Assembly (NCBI RefSeq): GCF_001494595.1
Contig: NZ_LN929908.1
Span: 682,001-746,000 of the forward strand
Source: Mycobacterium sp. M26
GTDB taxonomy: Bacteria; Actinomycetota; Actinomycetes; Mycobacteriales; Mycobacteriaceae
Direction: 5' to 3'
Length of the DNA stretch: 64,000 nt
A program made the position numbers and the translations under genes. Positions 7,205-16,551 of this stretch are shown in pieces; the stretch's first letter is position 1, and each line of letters opens with the position of its first letter. The notes beneath the pieces are model-generated. The model was not told the origin of the DNA, did no database searches, and saw nothing but the letters and a program-made list of their open reading frames with translations.

Positions 7205-9269
7205 TCACTCTGGGGTGACGCTCGGCGAGGGGATGACGAGCGCGTCGACGGCGACCGCGCCGGACGGTGAGGCGATCACCGGGTTGGCCTCCACGGCGTC
7301 GAGATGATCACCCAATTCGATTGCCAATTGCGAGAATCCGACCACCGCGTCGGCCAGCGCGTCGATGTCGACCGGCGGGGCACCCCGCCAGCCGGCCAGC
7401 AGCGGCGCGGTGCGCAGCGAGCGCAGCAGGGCGGTGGCCGACTCCCGGGTAACCGGCGGCAGGGCCACCGCCCGGTCGGCCAGTAGTTCGACCAGCGTGC
7501 CGCCGGCCGCCACGATCACCAGCGGACCGAAATTGGCATCGCGGACGACACCCACCGAGATCTCCACCCCGGCCGGCGCCATCGCGTCGACGCTGACGGC
7601 CGGGGTGGAGATCTCGGTGGGTGTCGTCCGCGATGCCAATTTCCGCCTGATGCAGGGCCTCCGGGGTGCCCAGATTCAGCACCACGCCGCCGACATCGCT
7701 CTTGTGCGCGGCGCCAAGGGTTTTCAGCGCCACCGGGTAGCCGACGGCCTCGGCGGCAGCCAGCACGGAGTCCACGTCGTCGGCCGCGCGGGACCGGGCC
7801 ACCGGGATGCCGTAGTCGGCGAGCAGGTCGAAGGCCGTCGGCGCGTCCCAGCCGGGTTGTGCCAGCCGCGCCAGCCACCGGTCGCGCCGCTGCGCGTCGA
7901 CGGGAGCCTCGGCCGGCAGCAGGGTGGGCGGCCAGGACGCCAGGTGACCGAGTGCGGCGATGCCGCTGCGGGCGTTCTCCAGCACCGGAATACGGTTGCT
8001 GCGCAACCGCTCCGCGGTGGGTCGGTCGATCGCCGAGCCGACCGAGGCCAGCACTGCCAGCGGTGCATCGTTGGTCGTGGCAATGTCGAGCATCGCATCG
8101 GCGTAGGCGGTGTCGCCGTCGTACTCGGTGACCAGGTCGATGGCCAACGCGGTGACCGCGACACCCGGATCGTCGACCATGGCCCTCAAACAGCCGCCGA
8201 ACAGTTCGAAGGTGTCGGCACCGGTGCCCCACACGTCGAGCGGGTTGGTGGCCTCCAGGCCCTCGTCGAGCAGGCCTTCGATGGCGGCCAGCGTCGGTGC
8301 GGCCAGGTCGGTGAACTCCACGCCGACGTCGTGGGCCACGTCCACGCACAGCGCCCGCTCGGCACCCGAATCGTGCACCGTCGCGATCCCGCGGGCCCCG
8401 GCGCGGGGCCGGCGGCCAGCCTCGAAAAGTTCGATGGTGTCGGTGAATTCGGCGATATCGTTGACCCGGATCGCGCCGGTATCGTCGCAGAACGCCTGCC
8501 AGCCCGCGGCATCCCCGGCCAGCGCCCCGGAATGCGCGGCCACCATGGCGCGGCCGCGCGGCGAGTGCCCGACCGGCAGGATGACCACCGGGATGTTGCG
8601 TTCGGCGGCGCGGCGAAGATTCGTCCGCAGCCGGCCCACCGCGCGCGGCGTCTCCAGCAGCAGGGCGATCAGCGAGGTCTGCGGATCATCGAGGATGTAC
8701 TCGACATAGTCGGCGGTGGTGGTCACCAGCTCCTGACCGGAGGACACCGCCAGCCGGAAGCCGAACCCGCGCCGGGCCCGCAGGATGGTCGAGAAGGCCG
8801 ACCCGGAATGGGTGACCAGGGAAACCCCACCCGCCGGAAGCGGATCGGGCTCCAGATAACCCAGCGCCCGCAGCCCGGTCGCGTTGTTCACGAATCCCAT
8901 GCACCCGCCGCCGCAGACCGCCATCCCGGCCTCGGTGGCCGTGGCGGCGACCTCCCGGCGCAGCTGCGCGCCATGGGCGGAGCCGAAGATAACCGCCGAG
9001 CGCGCGCCGGCGGCCGCAGCCGCTTTCACCTGATCGAGCAGCGCCGCATCCGGCACCCCCAGAAGCACCAGGTCCACCGGCTCGTCGAGCGCGGCCAGCG
9101 AAGGGACACAGGGGATCCCGTCGATACTGTCGTAACGCGGGTTGACCAGATGCATGCGCGCCGAACTACGCCGCGCCTCGATGATCATCCGTTCGCCGAA
9201 GCTGCCCGGGCGGGGACTGGCACCCACCAGCGCCACCGACCGGGCATCGAGCATGGCGGCAACGGACAT
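7205..9269 (-). pseudogene. ADP-forming acyl-CoA synthetase (acetate-CoA ligase type), frameshifted by an inverted duplication
   Basis: From ATG 9269 the frame encodes a CoA-binding domain (SVALVGASPRPGSFG near the start), the succinyl-CoA ligase-like middle and the start of the ATP-grasp domain (YGIPVARSRAADDVDS, GYPVALKTLGAAHKSD). After residue 542 the frame enters a perfect inverted copy of a stretch lying 22-67 bases further on, becomes nonsense and stops at 7308. The genuine C-terminal part (DAMAPAGVEISVGVVRDA to the TGA at 7205) is in another frame. About ten codons of the normal protein appear replaced. Intact relatives (about 700 residues) make acyl-CoA from acid, CoA and ATP. The gene starts 8 bases after the stop of the flavoenzyme at 9278. 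It is either a true pseudogene or an assembly error. Confidence 0.8.
7529..7643. repeat. perfect 47-bp inverted repeat inside a coding region
   Basis: Bases 7529-7575 and 7597-7643 are exact reverse complements, separated by 21 bases. The left arm encodes the authentic conserved AGVEISVGVVRDANF segment of the acyl-CoA synthetase; the right arm is its inverted copy and breaks the reading frame. Confidence 0.97.
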
Positions 9270-9277
9270 GGTCTGAC

Positions 9278-10921
9278 TCAGGAGGCCCGGCCGATCTTCG
9301 GGAAGACCCGGCGCTCGGCGCGCTTCTTGTCAGCCAGCGCCGCCCGCACCGCCTGCCAGCCCGGGATACCGCATACGCCGCCACCGGCGTGGGTGGCCGA
9401 GCTGCCGTTGTACAGACCGGCGATCGGGGTGCGGTAGTCGGCGAAGCCAGGGGAGGGGCGCATGTGGAACAGCTGCTCCAGCGACAGCTCGCCGTGGAAG
9501 ATGTTGCCGCCGATCAACCCGTACTCGACCTCCATCTCGTGCGGGCCGACGATGTCGCGGTACATGATCGAACCCTTGAAGCCGGGGGCCACCTGGTCGT
9601 AGAGGTCGATCAGCCGGTCGGTGTAGGCCTCGAGTTCCTCGGTGTGCGGCTCGTTAGCCCACTCCGCGGGCACCCACTGGGTGAACAGCGACATGATGTG
9701 CGTGCCATCGGGATTCAGGGTCTTGTCCAGCGTCGTCGGGATGACGCCGTCGCTGAACGGGGCCAGCGCCGGGCGGCCCGCGCGGGCATCCTGGAAGGCC
9801 GCCTCGATGTAGTCGATGGTCGGGGCCATCTCCACCGAACCGGTGTGGTGCTCGGCCAGACCGCTGCTCGGGTCGGCGGTGAAGTTCGGCAACTCGGCCA
9901 GCGCCAGGTTGATCTTCACCACGCCGCTGCGGGTCTTCCAGTGCTCGATGTCGTGGACGAAGTCGGTGGGCAGTTCGCCGCGCGGGGTCTGGTCCAGGAA
10001 CGCCGTCTTGGGATGCAGGGTGGTGACCACCAGCGGGGCACGCAGCTCCTCACCGTTCTCCAGCGCCACACCTTCGATACGGCCGTTGCGCACCAGCATC
10101 TTCGACACGCGCGCGTTGGTGCGGATCTCGGCGCCGAAGCTGCGCGCCGAGCGGGCGATGGCCTCCGAGACGCCACCCATGCCGCCTTCGGGGTAGCCCC
10201 AGCTGCCCAGCTGGCCGTCGCCGACGTCACCGATCGAGTGGTGCGCCATCACGTAGGCGGTGCCCGGCTCACACGGGCCGGCCCACGTTCCGATCACACC
10301 GTTGACCGCCAACGCGCCTTTGATTTGGGGAGATTCAAACCAGTCGTCGAGCAGATCGGAGATGCTCATCGTCAGCAGGCGGGTGATGTCACCGGTCTTG
10401 CGGACGGTCAGCCCGCGCTGGCTCCACGCCAGCTTGGCCAGCTCCAGCAGATCCGACGGCTTGCGCGACCCGATGCTCGGCGGCACCTGGGTCAGCAGCG
10501 GGCCCATCACGTCGGCGATGCCCTCGAGCCAGGCGTTCCACTTCGGCCAGGCGTCGGCGTCCTTCTTCGACCACTTGGCGATCTGCTCGTAGGTGCGGGC
10601 CGGGTCGTCCTCGTAGATGGTCAGCGAGCCGCCCTCGGGAAATGCCTGGTAGTAGGGCCCCATCGGGTGCACCTTGTAGCCGTGGCGCTCCAGCGAGAGG
10701 TCCCGCACGATCGTCGGCGGCATCAGGCTCATGACGTAGGACAGCCGGGTCACCCGCAGGTGCGGGGCGTCCTCCCACGGCGCCTCGGTGGTGGCCGCGC
10801 CGCCCAGGGCGCTGCGGGCCTCCAGCACGACGGTCTTGGCGCCCGAGCGCGCAAGGTAGGCGGCCGAAACCAGCCCGTTGTGTCCGCCGCCGATGACGAT
10901 GGCGTCGTAGGTGTTCGACAT
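9278..10921 (-). CDS. phytoene-dehydrogenase/PYROXD2-like FAD oxidoreductase
   Basis: 547 residues. The N-terminus YDAIVIGGGHNGLVSAAYLA is the dinucleotide-binding motif of the phytoene desaturase-like family; the C-terminal IAGLYNGSSATHAGGGVCG matches the conserved closing motif. Middle segment YPEGGMGGVSEAIARSA is typical of PYROXD2-like proteins. These enzymes are predicted FAD oxidoreductases, often in amino acid or amine loci, and are not carotenoid enzymes by default. It is the first gene of a two-gene unit with the broken acyl-CoA synthetase (8-base gap). It diverges from tetR at 11033, and the shared promoter carries the imperfect operator at 10957. Confidence 0.85.
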   Translation of the reverse strand: MSNTYDAIVIGGGHNGLVSAAYLARSGAKTVVLEARSALGGAATTEAPWEDAPHLRVTRLSYVMSLMPPTIVRDLSLERHGYKVHPMGPYYQAFPEGGSLTIYEDDPARTYEQIAKWSKKDADAWPKWNAWLEGIADVMGPLLTQVPPSIGSRKPSDLLELAKLAWSQRGLTVRKTGDITRLLTMSISDLLDDWFESPQIKGALAVNGVIGTWAGPCEPGTAYVMAHHSIGDVGDGQLGSWGYPEGGMGGVSEAIARSARSFGAEIRTNARVSKMLVRNGRIEGVALENGEELRAPLVVTTLHPKTAFLDQTPRGELPTDFVHDIEHWKTRSGVVKINLALAELPNFTADPSSGLAEHHTGSVEMAPTIDYIEAAFQDARAGRPALAPFSDGVIPTTLDKTLNPDGTHIMSLFTQWVPAEWANEPHTEELEAYTDRLIDLYDQVAPGFKGSIMYRDIVGPHEMEVEYGLIGGNIFHGELSLEQLFHMRPSPGFADYRTPIAGLYNGSSATHAGGGVCGIPGWQAVRAALADKKRAERRVFPKIGRAS

Positions 10922-10956
10922 GGCGCCCCACTTTCATTCGCCCGATGGGCATCTTT

Positions 10957-10972
10957 GACTGACTGTTCAATC
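10957..10972. promoter_or_regulatory. TetR-type operator, copy 3 (imperfect), at the tetR promoter
   Basis: GACTGACTGTTCAATC matches the palindrome at 5551 and 14300 at 13 of 16 positions. It lies between the divergent flavoenzyme and tetR genes, consistent with autoregulation. Confidence 0.6.
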
Positions 10973-11032
10973 TAACCAAGTGTTAAGCTTTGGACAAGTG
11001 CCAATGCCGGTACTGCCGATGGGAGTTGATAG

Positions 11033-11680
11033 ATGGCCGAACCCGCGCCCGCGACCGAGAACAACGAGGGTCGCCGGATCCAGATGCTGCGCGCCGCAGC
11101 GGAGCTCATTTGTGAACGCGGGTTCGCCGAAACCCGGATCTCCGACGTCGCCAAGCGCGCCGGGGTGAGTTCGGCATTGGTGATCTACTACTTCGGCACC
11201 CGCGACCGGCTCCTGGTGGATGCGCTGCGCTACTCGGAGGAGTCGTTCTACGAGGCGGCCGAGCAGATGCTCGCCGAGATTCCGTCGCTGCGTGAGCGGT
11301 TGTCGCTGCTGACCCAGTGGACGTGTGTCCCCAACGCCGACAACGAGATTCCGGGCGCCTGGGGCCTGTGGTTCGACCTGTGGGCGCAGGCCTTCCGGCA
11401 CGACGAGGTCAAAGCCGGCCGGGTGGAACTCGATGCCCGGTGGCGCCGGATGATCGTCGACGCCGTGGAATCCGACGAACTGGGCGCCGAGGTCGACGCG
11501 CGGATGTTCGCCCTGGAGTTCTCGGCCCTGCTCGACGGGCTGTCCATCCAGGTGGCCCTGGAGGATCCCGAAGTGGACTCGAAGGTGGCCTACGACATCG
11601 CCATGCGCTTCGCCGAGCGCGAGCTGAACCTGCCCGCCGAGACCAAGCGTCCGGTGGCGGCGGGCAAGCGCCGCCGCTGA
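11033..11680 (+). CDS. TetR-family regulator of the amine catabolic block
   Basis: 215 residues. N-terminal helix-turn-helix at about residues 15-60 (RIQMLRAAAELICERGFAET, RISDVAKRAGVSSALVIYYF). The ligand-binding C-terminal domain resembles BetI-like regulators (GAWGLWFDLWAQAFRHDEV). ATG has GGGAG 8 bases upstream. It lies in the centre of the block, divergent from the PYROXD2-like gene and tail to tail with potA (one base between the stops). The matching palindromes in front of this gene and two other divergent promoters of the block suggest that it represses itself and those genes until an inducer binds. Confidence 0.9.
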   Translation: MAEPAPATENNEGRRIQMLRAAAELICERGFAETRISDVAKRAGVSSALVIYYFGTRDRLLVDALRYSEESFYEAAEQMLAEIPSLRERLSLLTQWTCVPNADNEIPGAWGLWFDLWAQAFRHDEVKAGRVELDARWRRMIVDAVESDELGAEVDARMFALEFSALLDGLSIQVALEDPEVDSKVAYDIAMRFAERELNLPAETKRPVAAGKRRR

Positions 11681-11681
11681 G

Positions 11682-12839
11682 CTACACGCTCAGCGACTCC
11701 ACCGGATCGGACACCAGCTCCGCTGCCGGGTCCACCACCAGGGTGGCCGCGCTACGGGTCAGCACCCGCACCGCATCGGACGTGCACACGCAGCTCACCG
11801 GCATACCCGGCGCATAGCCCACCGACTGCGGCCCGAACTGGTTGGGCACATCGACGATCAGCGCCGAGGGCGCCCCGACATGGACATGCACCTGAGTGGT
11901 GGCGCCGTGGTAGACCACCTCGGCGACGGTGCCGCTGATGGCATTGTGCCCGGTGGGTACCGGCGCGCCCGGATCGGCCAGCGTGATGCGCTCGGGGCGG
12001 ATGACGATGGCCGCCGGCCCCGGCGAACAGGCATCGTCGACGGCCGCACCCAGGCGGGTGCCCAGCGCTGAGCACACCGCGGTGCCGCCGCCGCACTCCA
12101 GCACGTCGGCGTCGAAAATGTTTGCCGCACCGAGGAATCCGGCCACATAGGTGGTGGCGGGGGCAGAATAGATCTCCTGCGGCGGACCGACCTGTTCGAC
12201 CCGGCCCTCGGCCAGCACGGCGATCTGATCGCTCATCGTCAGCGCCTCGTCCTGGTCGTGCGTGACGTAGACGAAGGTGATCTCGACCTCGCGCTGTACC
12301 GAGCGCAGCTCGAGCTGAAGTTGCTTGCGCAACTTGGCATCCAGGGCGCCCAGCGGTTCGTCGAGCAAGAGCACCCGCGGCTGCAGCACCAGCGCCCTGG
12401 CCAGTGCGACGCGCTGCTGCTGGCCACCGGAGAGTTGGGTGGGCTTGCGCTTGGCGAACTGGTTCATCCGGACCATCTCCAGCGCCTCACCCACCCGGCG
12501 CCGCGTCTCGTCCTTGGACACCTTCTGGTAGCGCAGCCCGAACGCCACGTTCTCGGCGACCGTCATGAACGGGAACAACGCGTAGGTCTGGAACACGGTG
12601 TTGACCGGTCGTTTGTGCGGGGGATCGGCCACCACGTCACGGCCGTCGAGTTCGATGCGCCCCGAATCGGGTTTCTCGAAGCCGGCGATCATCCGCAGCG
12701 TGGTGGTCTTGCCGCAGCCGGATGCGCCCAGCAGCGAATAGAACTGGCCGGCCGGGATGTCCAGGTCGATACCGGTGACGGCGGGCACGCCGTCGAAAGC
12801 CTTGGCCAGCTGGTGCAGCCGGATCGCGCCGCCGGTCAT
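11682..12839 (-). CDS. PotA-like ABC transporter ATPase (polyamine/quaternary amine import)
   Basis: 385 residues. Walker [12 protein letters not shown] (residues 37-46), signature LSGGQQQR (136-143), Walker B LLLDEP (157-162), then a TOBE-type C-terminal domain ([12 protein letters not shown]), typical of PotA, which powers polyamine-type importers. ATG 12839 is chosen; an upstream in-frame start at 12920 would overlap the aminotransferase gene by 56 bases and add residues without family support. It follows the aminotransferase by 25 bases on the same strand and belongs with the potD-potB-potC genes at 14366-17426 to make a complete importer, although split across a divergent promoter. Confidence 0.92.
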   Translation of the reverse strand: MTGGAIRLHQLAKAFDGVPAVTGIDLDIPAGQFYSLLGASGCGKTTTLRMIAGFEKPDSGRIELDGRDVVADPPHKRPVNTVFQTYALFPFMTVAENVAFGLRYQKVSKDETRRRVGEALEMVRMNQFAKRKPTQLSGGQQQRVALARALVLQPRVLLLDEPLGALDAKLRKQLQLELRSVQREVEITFVYVTHDQDEALTMSDQIAVLAEGRVEQVGPPQEIYSAPATTYVAGFLGAANIFDADVLECGGGTAVCSALGTRLGAAVDDACSPGPAAIVIRPERITLADPGAPVPTGHNAISGTVAEVVYHGATTQVHVHVGAPSALIVDVPNQFGPQSVGYAPGMPVSCVCTSDAVRVLTRSAATLVVDPAAELVSDPVESLSV

Positions 12840-12864
12840 CGGTGGCCGCCCGGACAGCAGCCGC

Positions 12865-14241
12865 TCAGCCCGCCACCGCCTTGGCCAGCCGGGCGAAGTT
12901 TGCGGCGAAGCGGTCGACATCGGCCTCGTCGTGCTGGACAGACAGCAACCATTGCTCCACCTTGCCCCAGGGCGGCAGGAAGACGCCGCCGTTGTGTTGC
13001 ATGAGCCAGTGCAGATGGCCCAGGCGGTCGTCGATCTGCAGGAAATCCCGGAACTCGCGCACCGGTTCGCGCTTGAACGTCACACAGCCCTTGGCCCCGA
13101 CGCTGACCACATGCCAACCGTAGCCGTAATCGGCGATCGTCGCGTCCAAAGCGTCGCGCAATCGGGTCGCCAGGCCGTTCATCCGCCGGTAGGCGTCGGC
13201 CGTGAGGACCTCCGAGAGGGTGGCCCGGGTGGCCGCCATCGACAGCGGGTTGCCGTTGAAGGTGCCGACCTGCTCGTAGCGTCCTTCGGCGATCGCCGAC
13301 ATCACTCCGGTGGTGCCGCCGATCGCGGCGACCGAGATGCCACCGCCCAAAGCCTTTGCCAGACAGACCATGTCAGGCACCACGCCGGAGATCGCGGTGA
13401 CTCCGCCGGGTCCGGTGGTGAAGCCGGTCTTGACCTCGTCGTAGATCAGCAGCGCGCCCTCGGCATGGAGCAGGTCGCGGATGGCGGCCAGATAGCCCTC
13501 GGCGGGCGGAATGATGCCGGCATTCATCATCACCGGCTCGACGATCATCGCCGCGATCTGACCGCGGTGCTCGGCCAGTGCGCGGGCCACCGCTTCGGGA
13601 TCGTTGAACGGCACCACGACCACCAGGTCGCGGATCGCCGCGGGGATACCGCTGTTGCCCGGCACCCCGGTCGGGTGATCGCGCGGGCCGACCTCGTCGG
13701 CCTCGGGCAGCACCGACACCTCGACCGAGTCGTGGTGGCCGTGATAGCAGCCCTCGACCTTGATGATCAGGTCGCGCCCGGTCACCGACCGTGCCAGGTG
13801 CACCGCGTCCATGGTGGCCTCGGTGCCGGAGTTGGCGAAGCGCCACAGCGGCAGGTCGAACCGGCGCGCCAGCTCACCGGCGATCCAGATGGCGTCCTCG
13901 GTGGGCTGGGCGAAGTGTGTGCCGCGCCGGACCTGCCTGCTCACCGCCTCGACGATGGCGGGATGGGCGTGACCGGCGATCGACGCGCCGTAGCCGCCAT
14001 GCATATCGACGTACTCGGTGCCGTCGACGTCGTAGACCTTGGAGCCCGCGCCGTGGCTCATCCACACCGCCTGCGGCTGGGCGATCTGCCAGTTGGATGT
14101 GGCGCCCCCAGCGAGATGTTCGCGCGCTCTTGCGATCATCTCGGTGCTGCGCGGCTGGCGCGCCAGGAACACCCTCTCCTCATCGGCGATCAGATGGTCC
14201 ACCGAGTCTGCCACCGGGCTCTCGATGATCGACGAAGCCAC
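12865..14241 (-). CDS. class III aminotransferase (glutamate-1-semialdehyde aminomutase-like)
   Basis: 458 residues, PLP fold type I. LLIYDEVKTGF holds the Asp268 that contacts the pyridine nitrogen, and the motif CLAKALGGG holds the Schiff-base Lys296. FANSGTEATMDAVHLAR and EGCYHGHHDS are phosphate-site motifs of the GSA aminomutase-like branch. GTG 14241 is supported by GGAGG 7 bases upstream. In context with an amine importer it is more likely an amine/omega-amino acid:keto acid aminotransferase than the haem-pathway enzyme; the substrate is unknown. It is the first gene of a unit with potA, divergent from potD, with the shared palindrome at 14300 in the promoter. Confidence 0.88.
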   Translation of the reverse strand: MASSIIESPVADSVDHLIADEERVFLARQPRSTEMIARAREHLAGGATSNWQIAQPQAVWMSHGAGSKVYDVDGTEYVDMHGGYGASIAGHAHPAIVEAVSRQVRRGTHFAQPTEDAIWIAGELARRFDLPLWRFANSGTEATMDAVHLARSVTGRDLIIKVEGCYHGHHDSVEVSVLPEADEVGPRDHPTGVPGNSGIPAAIRDLVVVVPFNDPEAVARALAEHRGQIAAMIVEPVMMNAGIIPPAEGYLAAIRDLLHAEGALLIYDEVKTGFTTGPGGVTAISGVVPDMVCLAKALGGGISVAAIGGTTGVMSAIAEGRYEQVGTFNGNPLSMAATRATLSEVLTADAYRRMNGLATRLRDALDATIADYGYGWHVVSVGAKGCVTFKREPVREFRDFLQIDDRLGHLHWLMQHNGGVFLPPWGKVEQWLLSVQHDEADVDRFAANFARLAKAVAG

Positions 14242-14299
14242 GGGATAACCTCCGCTCGATTGCTGCGCGGACCTGCGAAAAAGCGCCGCGCCAGCTATT

Positions 14300-14315
14300 G
14301 ACTGAGCGTTCAGTC
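14300..14315. promoter_or_regulatory. TetR-type operator, copy 2
   Basis: GACTGAGCGTTCAGTC, identical to copy 1 at 5551, in the divergent promoter of the aminotransferase-potA and potDBC units. It is placed 51 bases before the potD ATG. Confidence 0.75.
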
Positions 14316-14365
14316 TATGTCAGAGTCCAAGGTGCGACAAGACTCAAAAACTCACGGAGGTGCGG

Positions 14366-15610
14366 ATGACTGTTCCCAATCGACCCGGTCCGAACCGCCG
14401 TCAATTCTTGACCAGGGCCGCGCTACTGGCCGCGGGCACTCCAGCGCTGGTGGCTTTCCTTGACGCGTGTTCCAAAGGCGGACAAACGAGTTCGGCTCCG
14501 AGCCTGAAGATCGCCTCACCGTCCAACCCGGTCACCTGGGACATCCCCGCCGACAACAAGGCCATCGCCGATGGGCTGGGCCCGGAGAAGGGTGGCACCC
14601 TCCAGCTCTACAGCTACGCCGACTACATGGCGCCCGAAGCGGTGAAATCCTTCGAGGATAAGTACGGCGTCAAAGTGCAGATCTCGACGTTCAACGACAC
14701 CGACGAGGCGCTGACCAAGATCCGTGGCGGCAACGTCGACTACGACATCTTCTTCCCGAGCTACGACCAGATCGGCCGGCTGGTCACCGGTGGGCTGGTG
14801 CGCCCGCTCAACCACAGCTACATCCCGAACATCAAGAACGTCTGGCCGTTCTTCGCCAACCCCTGGTACGACGGGGAGTGGCGCTACAGCGTGCCCTACA
14901 CCGTGTACACCACCGGCCTGGGCTGGCGCACCGACCAGGTGCCCGCCGATATCGGCGCGCTGAAGAATCCCTATGAGTCGCTGTGGGATCCGGCCTACAA
15001 GAACAAGACCGCCGTGATCGACGACTGGCATACCGCGATGGCGATGGTGCTGCTCAAACTCGGCATCACCGACGTCAACACGTCCTCGGCCGACGACCTC
15101 AAGAAGGTCGGCGACGCGCTGACCGAACTCGTGTCGGCCACCTCGCCCAAGGTCACCATCACCATGTACAACGATCTGCCCGCCGGGCAGATCAGCCTGT
15201 CCCAGATGTGGTCCGGCGACATCATCAACGCCCAGAGCTACCTGCCCGAGGGCGTCAGCGCCGACATCCTGCGCTACTGGTTCCCTGCGGACGGCAAGGG
15301 TCTGGTGGACAATGACCTCATGGTGTCGCTGCGCGCGGGAAAGAACCCTGTGCTGGCGCACCTGTTCATCAACCACATGCTCGAGCCCGACGTGGCCAAG
15401 CAGAACTTCTCGGCGATCGGTTATCAGCCGCCGCAGGTGTCGATCAACCCCGACAGCCTGGTGGCCGACGGCTTCATCCCGGAGAATCTGCGCAGCGCCA
15501 TCGTCAAGCCCGAGTACTTCGACGTCGGCTACCGGATCCTCGAGCTCGATCCGGCCAATGACGCTGCGTGGCACAATGTTTGGCGCACCTTCAAGGCCGG
15601 GGGATCCTGA
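14366..15610 (+). CDS. PotD-like substrate-binding lipoprotein, Tat signal
   Basis: 414 residues. The N-terminus has a twin-arginine motif (NRRQFLTRAALLAAG) and a lipobox LDAC with Cys35, so it is probably exported folded by Tat and lipid-anchored. The mature part resembles periplasmic spermidine/putrescine-binding PotD (LQLYSYADYMAPEAVKSFED near the start of the domain). ATG 14366 is preferred over the in-frame GTG at 14360 because the ACGGAGG ribosome site covers that GTG. It opens the potD-potB-potC operon; the permease gene follows at once. Ligand: polyamine or quaternary amine, not resolved from sequence. Confidence 0.9.
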   Translation: MTVPNRPGPNRRQFLTRAALLAAGTPALVAFLDACSKGGQTSSAPSLKIASPSNPVTWDIPADNKAIADGLGPEKGGTLQLYSYADYMAPEAVKSFEDKYGVKVQISTFNDTDEALTKIRGGNVDYDIFFPSYDQIGRLVTGGLVRPLNHSYIPNIKNVWPFFANPWYDGEWRYSVPYTVYTTGLGWRTDQVPADIGALKNPYESLWDPAYKNKTAVIDDWHTAMAMVLLKLGITDVNTSSADDLKKVGDALTELVSATSPKVTITMYNDLPAGQISLSQMWSGDIINAQSYLPEGVSADILRYWFPADGKGLVDNDLMVSLRAGKNPVLAHLFINHMLEPDVAKQNFSAIGYQPPQVSINPDSLVADGFIPENLRSAIVKPEYFDVGYRILELDPANDAAWHNVWRTFKAGGS

Positions 15611-15615
15611 CCCCG

Positions 15616-16551
15616 GTGACGGTGACCGAGGCGCCGCCGCAGCCGGCGAAGACCTCTGGGCGCACCCGGACCAACCCGCTGTGGCCTGCCCTGGCCATGC
15701 CGGGCGTGCTGTGGCTGCTGCTGTTCTTCCTGGCACCGATGTACGTGGTGCTGGCGATCGTCTTCGGCCAGGTCGATCCGATCTTCCGCACGCCGGTTCC
15801 GGTGTGGAACCCGCTGCAGTGGGACCCGACGCAGTTCACCTACGTCCTGTCCCGGATCGGACCGAGCGGGGCGTACGGTCCCGCTCTGATCCGCACCGCG
15901 ATCTACGTCGTCATCGCCAGCGTGCTGTGCCTGCTGATCGCCTTCCCGGTGGCCTACTACGTGGCCCGGCTGTCCGGGCGGTGGGCCGGCATCCTGCTGG
16001 CCGCGCTGATCGCACCGTTCTGGATCAGTTACATGATGCGAATGTTGGCCTGGGTCAACCTGCTTCAGGATGACGGCCTGGTGAACCGGATCGCCAGTAT
16101 GGGCGGTTTGTTCGACGTACACGTGCACTGGCTGACCGGCCAGCCGGTAGTGGTGGTGCTGGGATTGGTGTACGGCTATGTGCCGTACATGATCCTGCCG
16201 CTGTACGCCGGGCTGGACCGGCTGCCGCAGGCCACGCTGGAGGCCGCCCGCGATCTGGGGGCCAACCGGGTGGGATCGTTCTGGCGGGTGACGCTGCCGA
16301 TGTGCCGGACCACCATCGTGGCTGCCGTGCTGCTGACCTGCCTGCCGATGCTGGGTGATTACTTCACCTCCGACATGCTGTCGGCATCGCCGAAAACCGC
16401 GATGGTGGGCAACCTGATCAACGACAGTGTGCAATCGCCGGGGCAGACCGGGCAGGCCGGTGCGTTCGTGATGCTGGTGCTGCTGGCCACCGTGCTGCCG
16501 ATGTTCTACTACGTGCGGGTCACCGCGCGCGGAGACGAGGTGTCCACATGA
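15616..16551 (+). CDS. PotB-like ABC permease
   Basis: 311 residues with about six membrane segments (first at about residues 26-47, LAMPGVLWLLLFFLAPMYVV). The cytoplasmic EAA loop is visible (LEAARDLGANRVGSFWRVTLP), which docks to PotA. GTG 15616 is chosen because it is the first start after the potD stop at 15610 and has a GGGGG run 12 bases upstream; GTG 15622 is an alternative. Its stop overlaps the start of the next permease (ATGA), showing translational coupling. It forms a heterodimeric channel with PotC. Confidence 0.9.
   Translation: MTVTEAPPQPAKTSGRTRTNPLWPALAMPGVLWLLLFFLAPMYVVLAIVFGQVDPIFRTPVPVWNPLQWDPTQFTYVLSRIGPSGAYGPALIRTAIYVVIASVLCLLIAFPVAYYVARLSGRWAGILLAALIAPFWISYMMRMLAWVNLLQDDGLVNRIASMGGLFDVHVHWLTGQPVVVVLGLVYGYVPYMILPLYAGLDRLPQATLEAARDLGANRVGSFWRVTLPMCRTTIVAAVLLTCLPMLGDYFTSDMLSASPKTAMVGNLINDSVQSPGQTGQAGAFVMLVLLATVLPMFYYVRVTARGDEVST

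Noticed and set aside
7529..7643. Inverted repeat considered as ends of a small mobile element
   Set aside because: The arms are 21 bases apart and consist of host coding sequence; there is no transposase, target duplication or room for a cargo.
7365..9437. 690-codon plus-strand frame opposite the acyl-CoA synthetase
   Set aside because: Low-complexity His/Arg/Gly composition typical of antisense frames; the minus strand carries clear enzyme motifs.
12840..12920. N-terminal extension of the PotA-like ATPase
   Set aside because: It would overlap the aminotransferase gene and adds residues without family support.
12757..14301. 514-codon plus-strand frame opposite the aminotransferase
   Set aside because: Antisense composition; the minus strand encodes a complete PLP enzyme.
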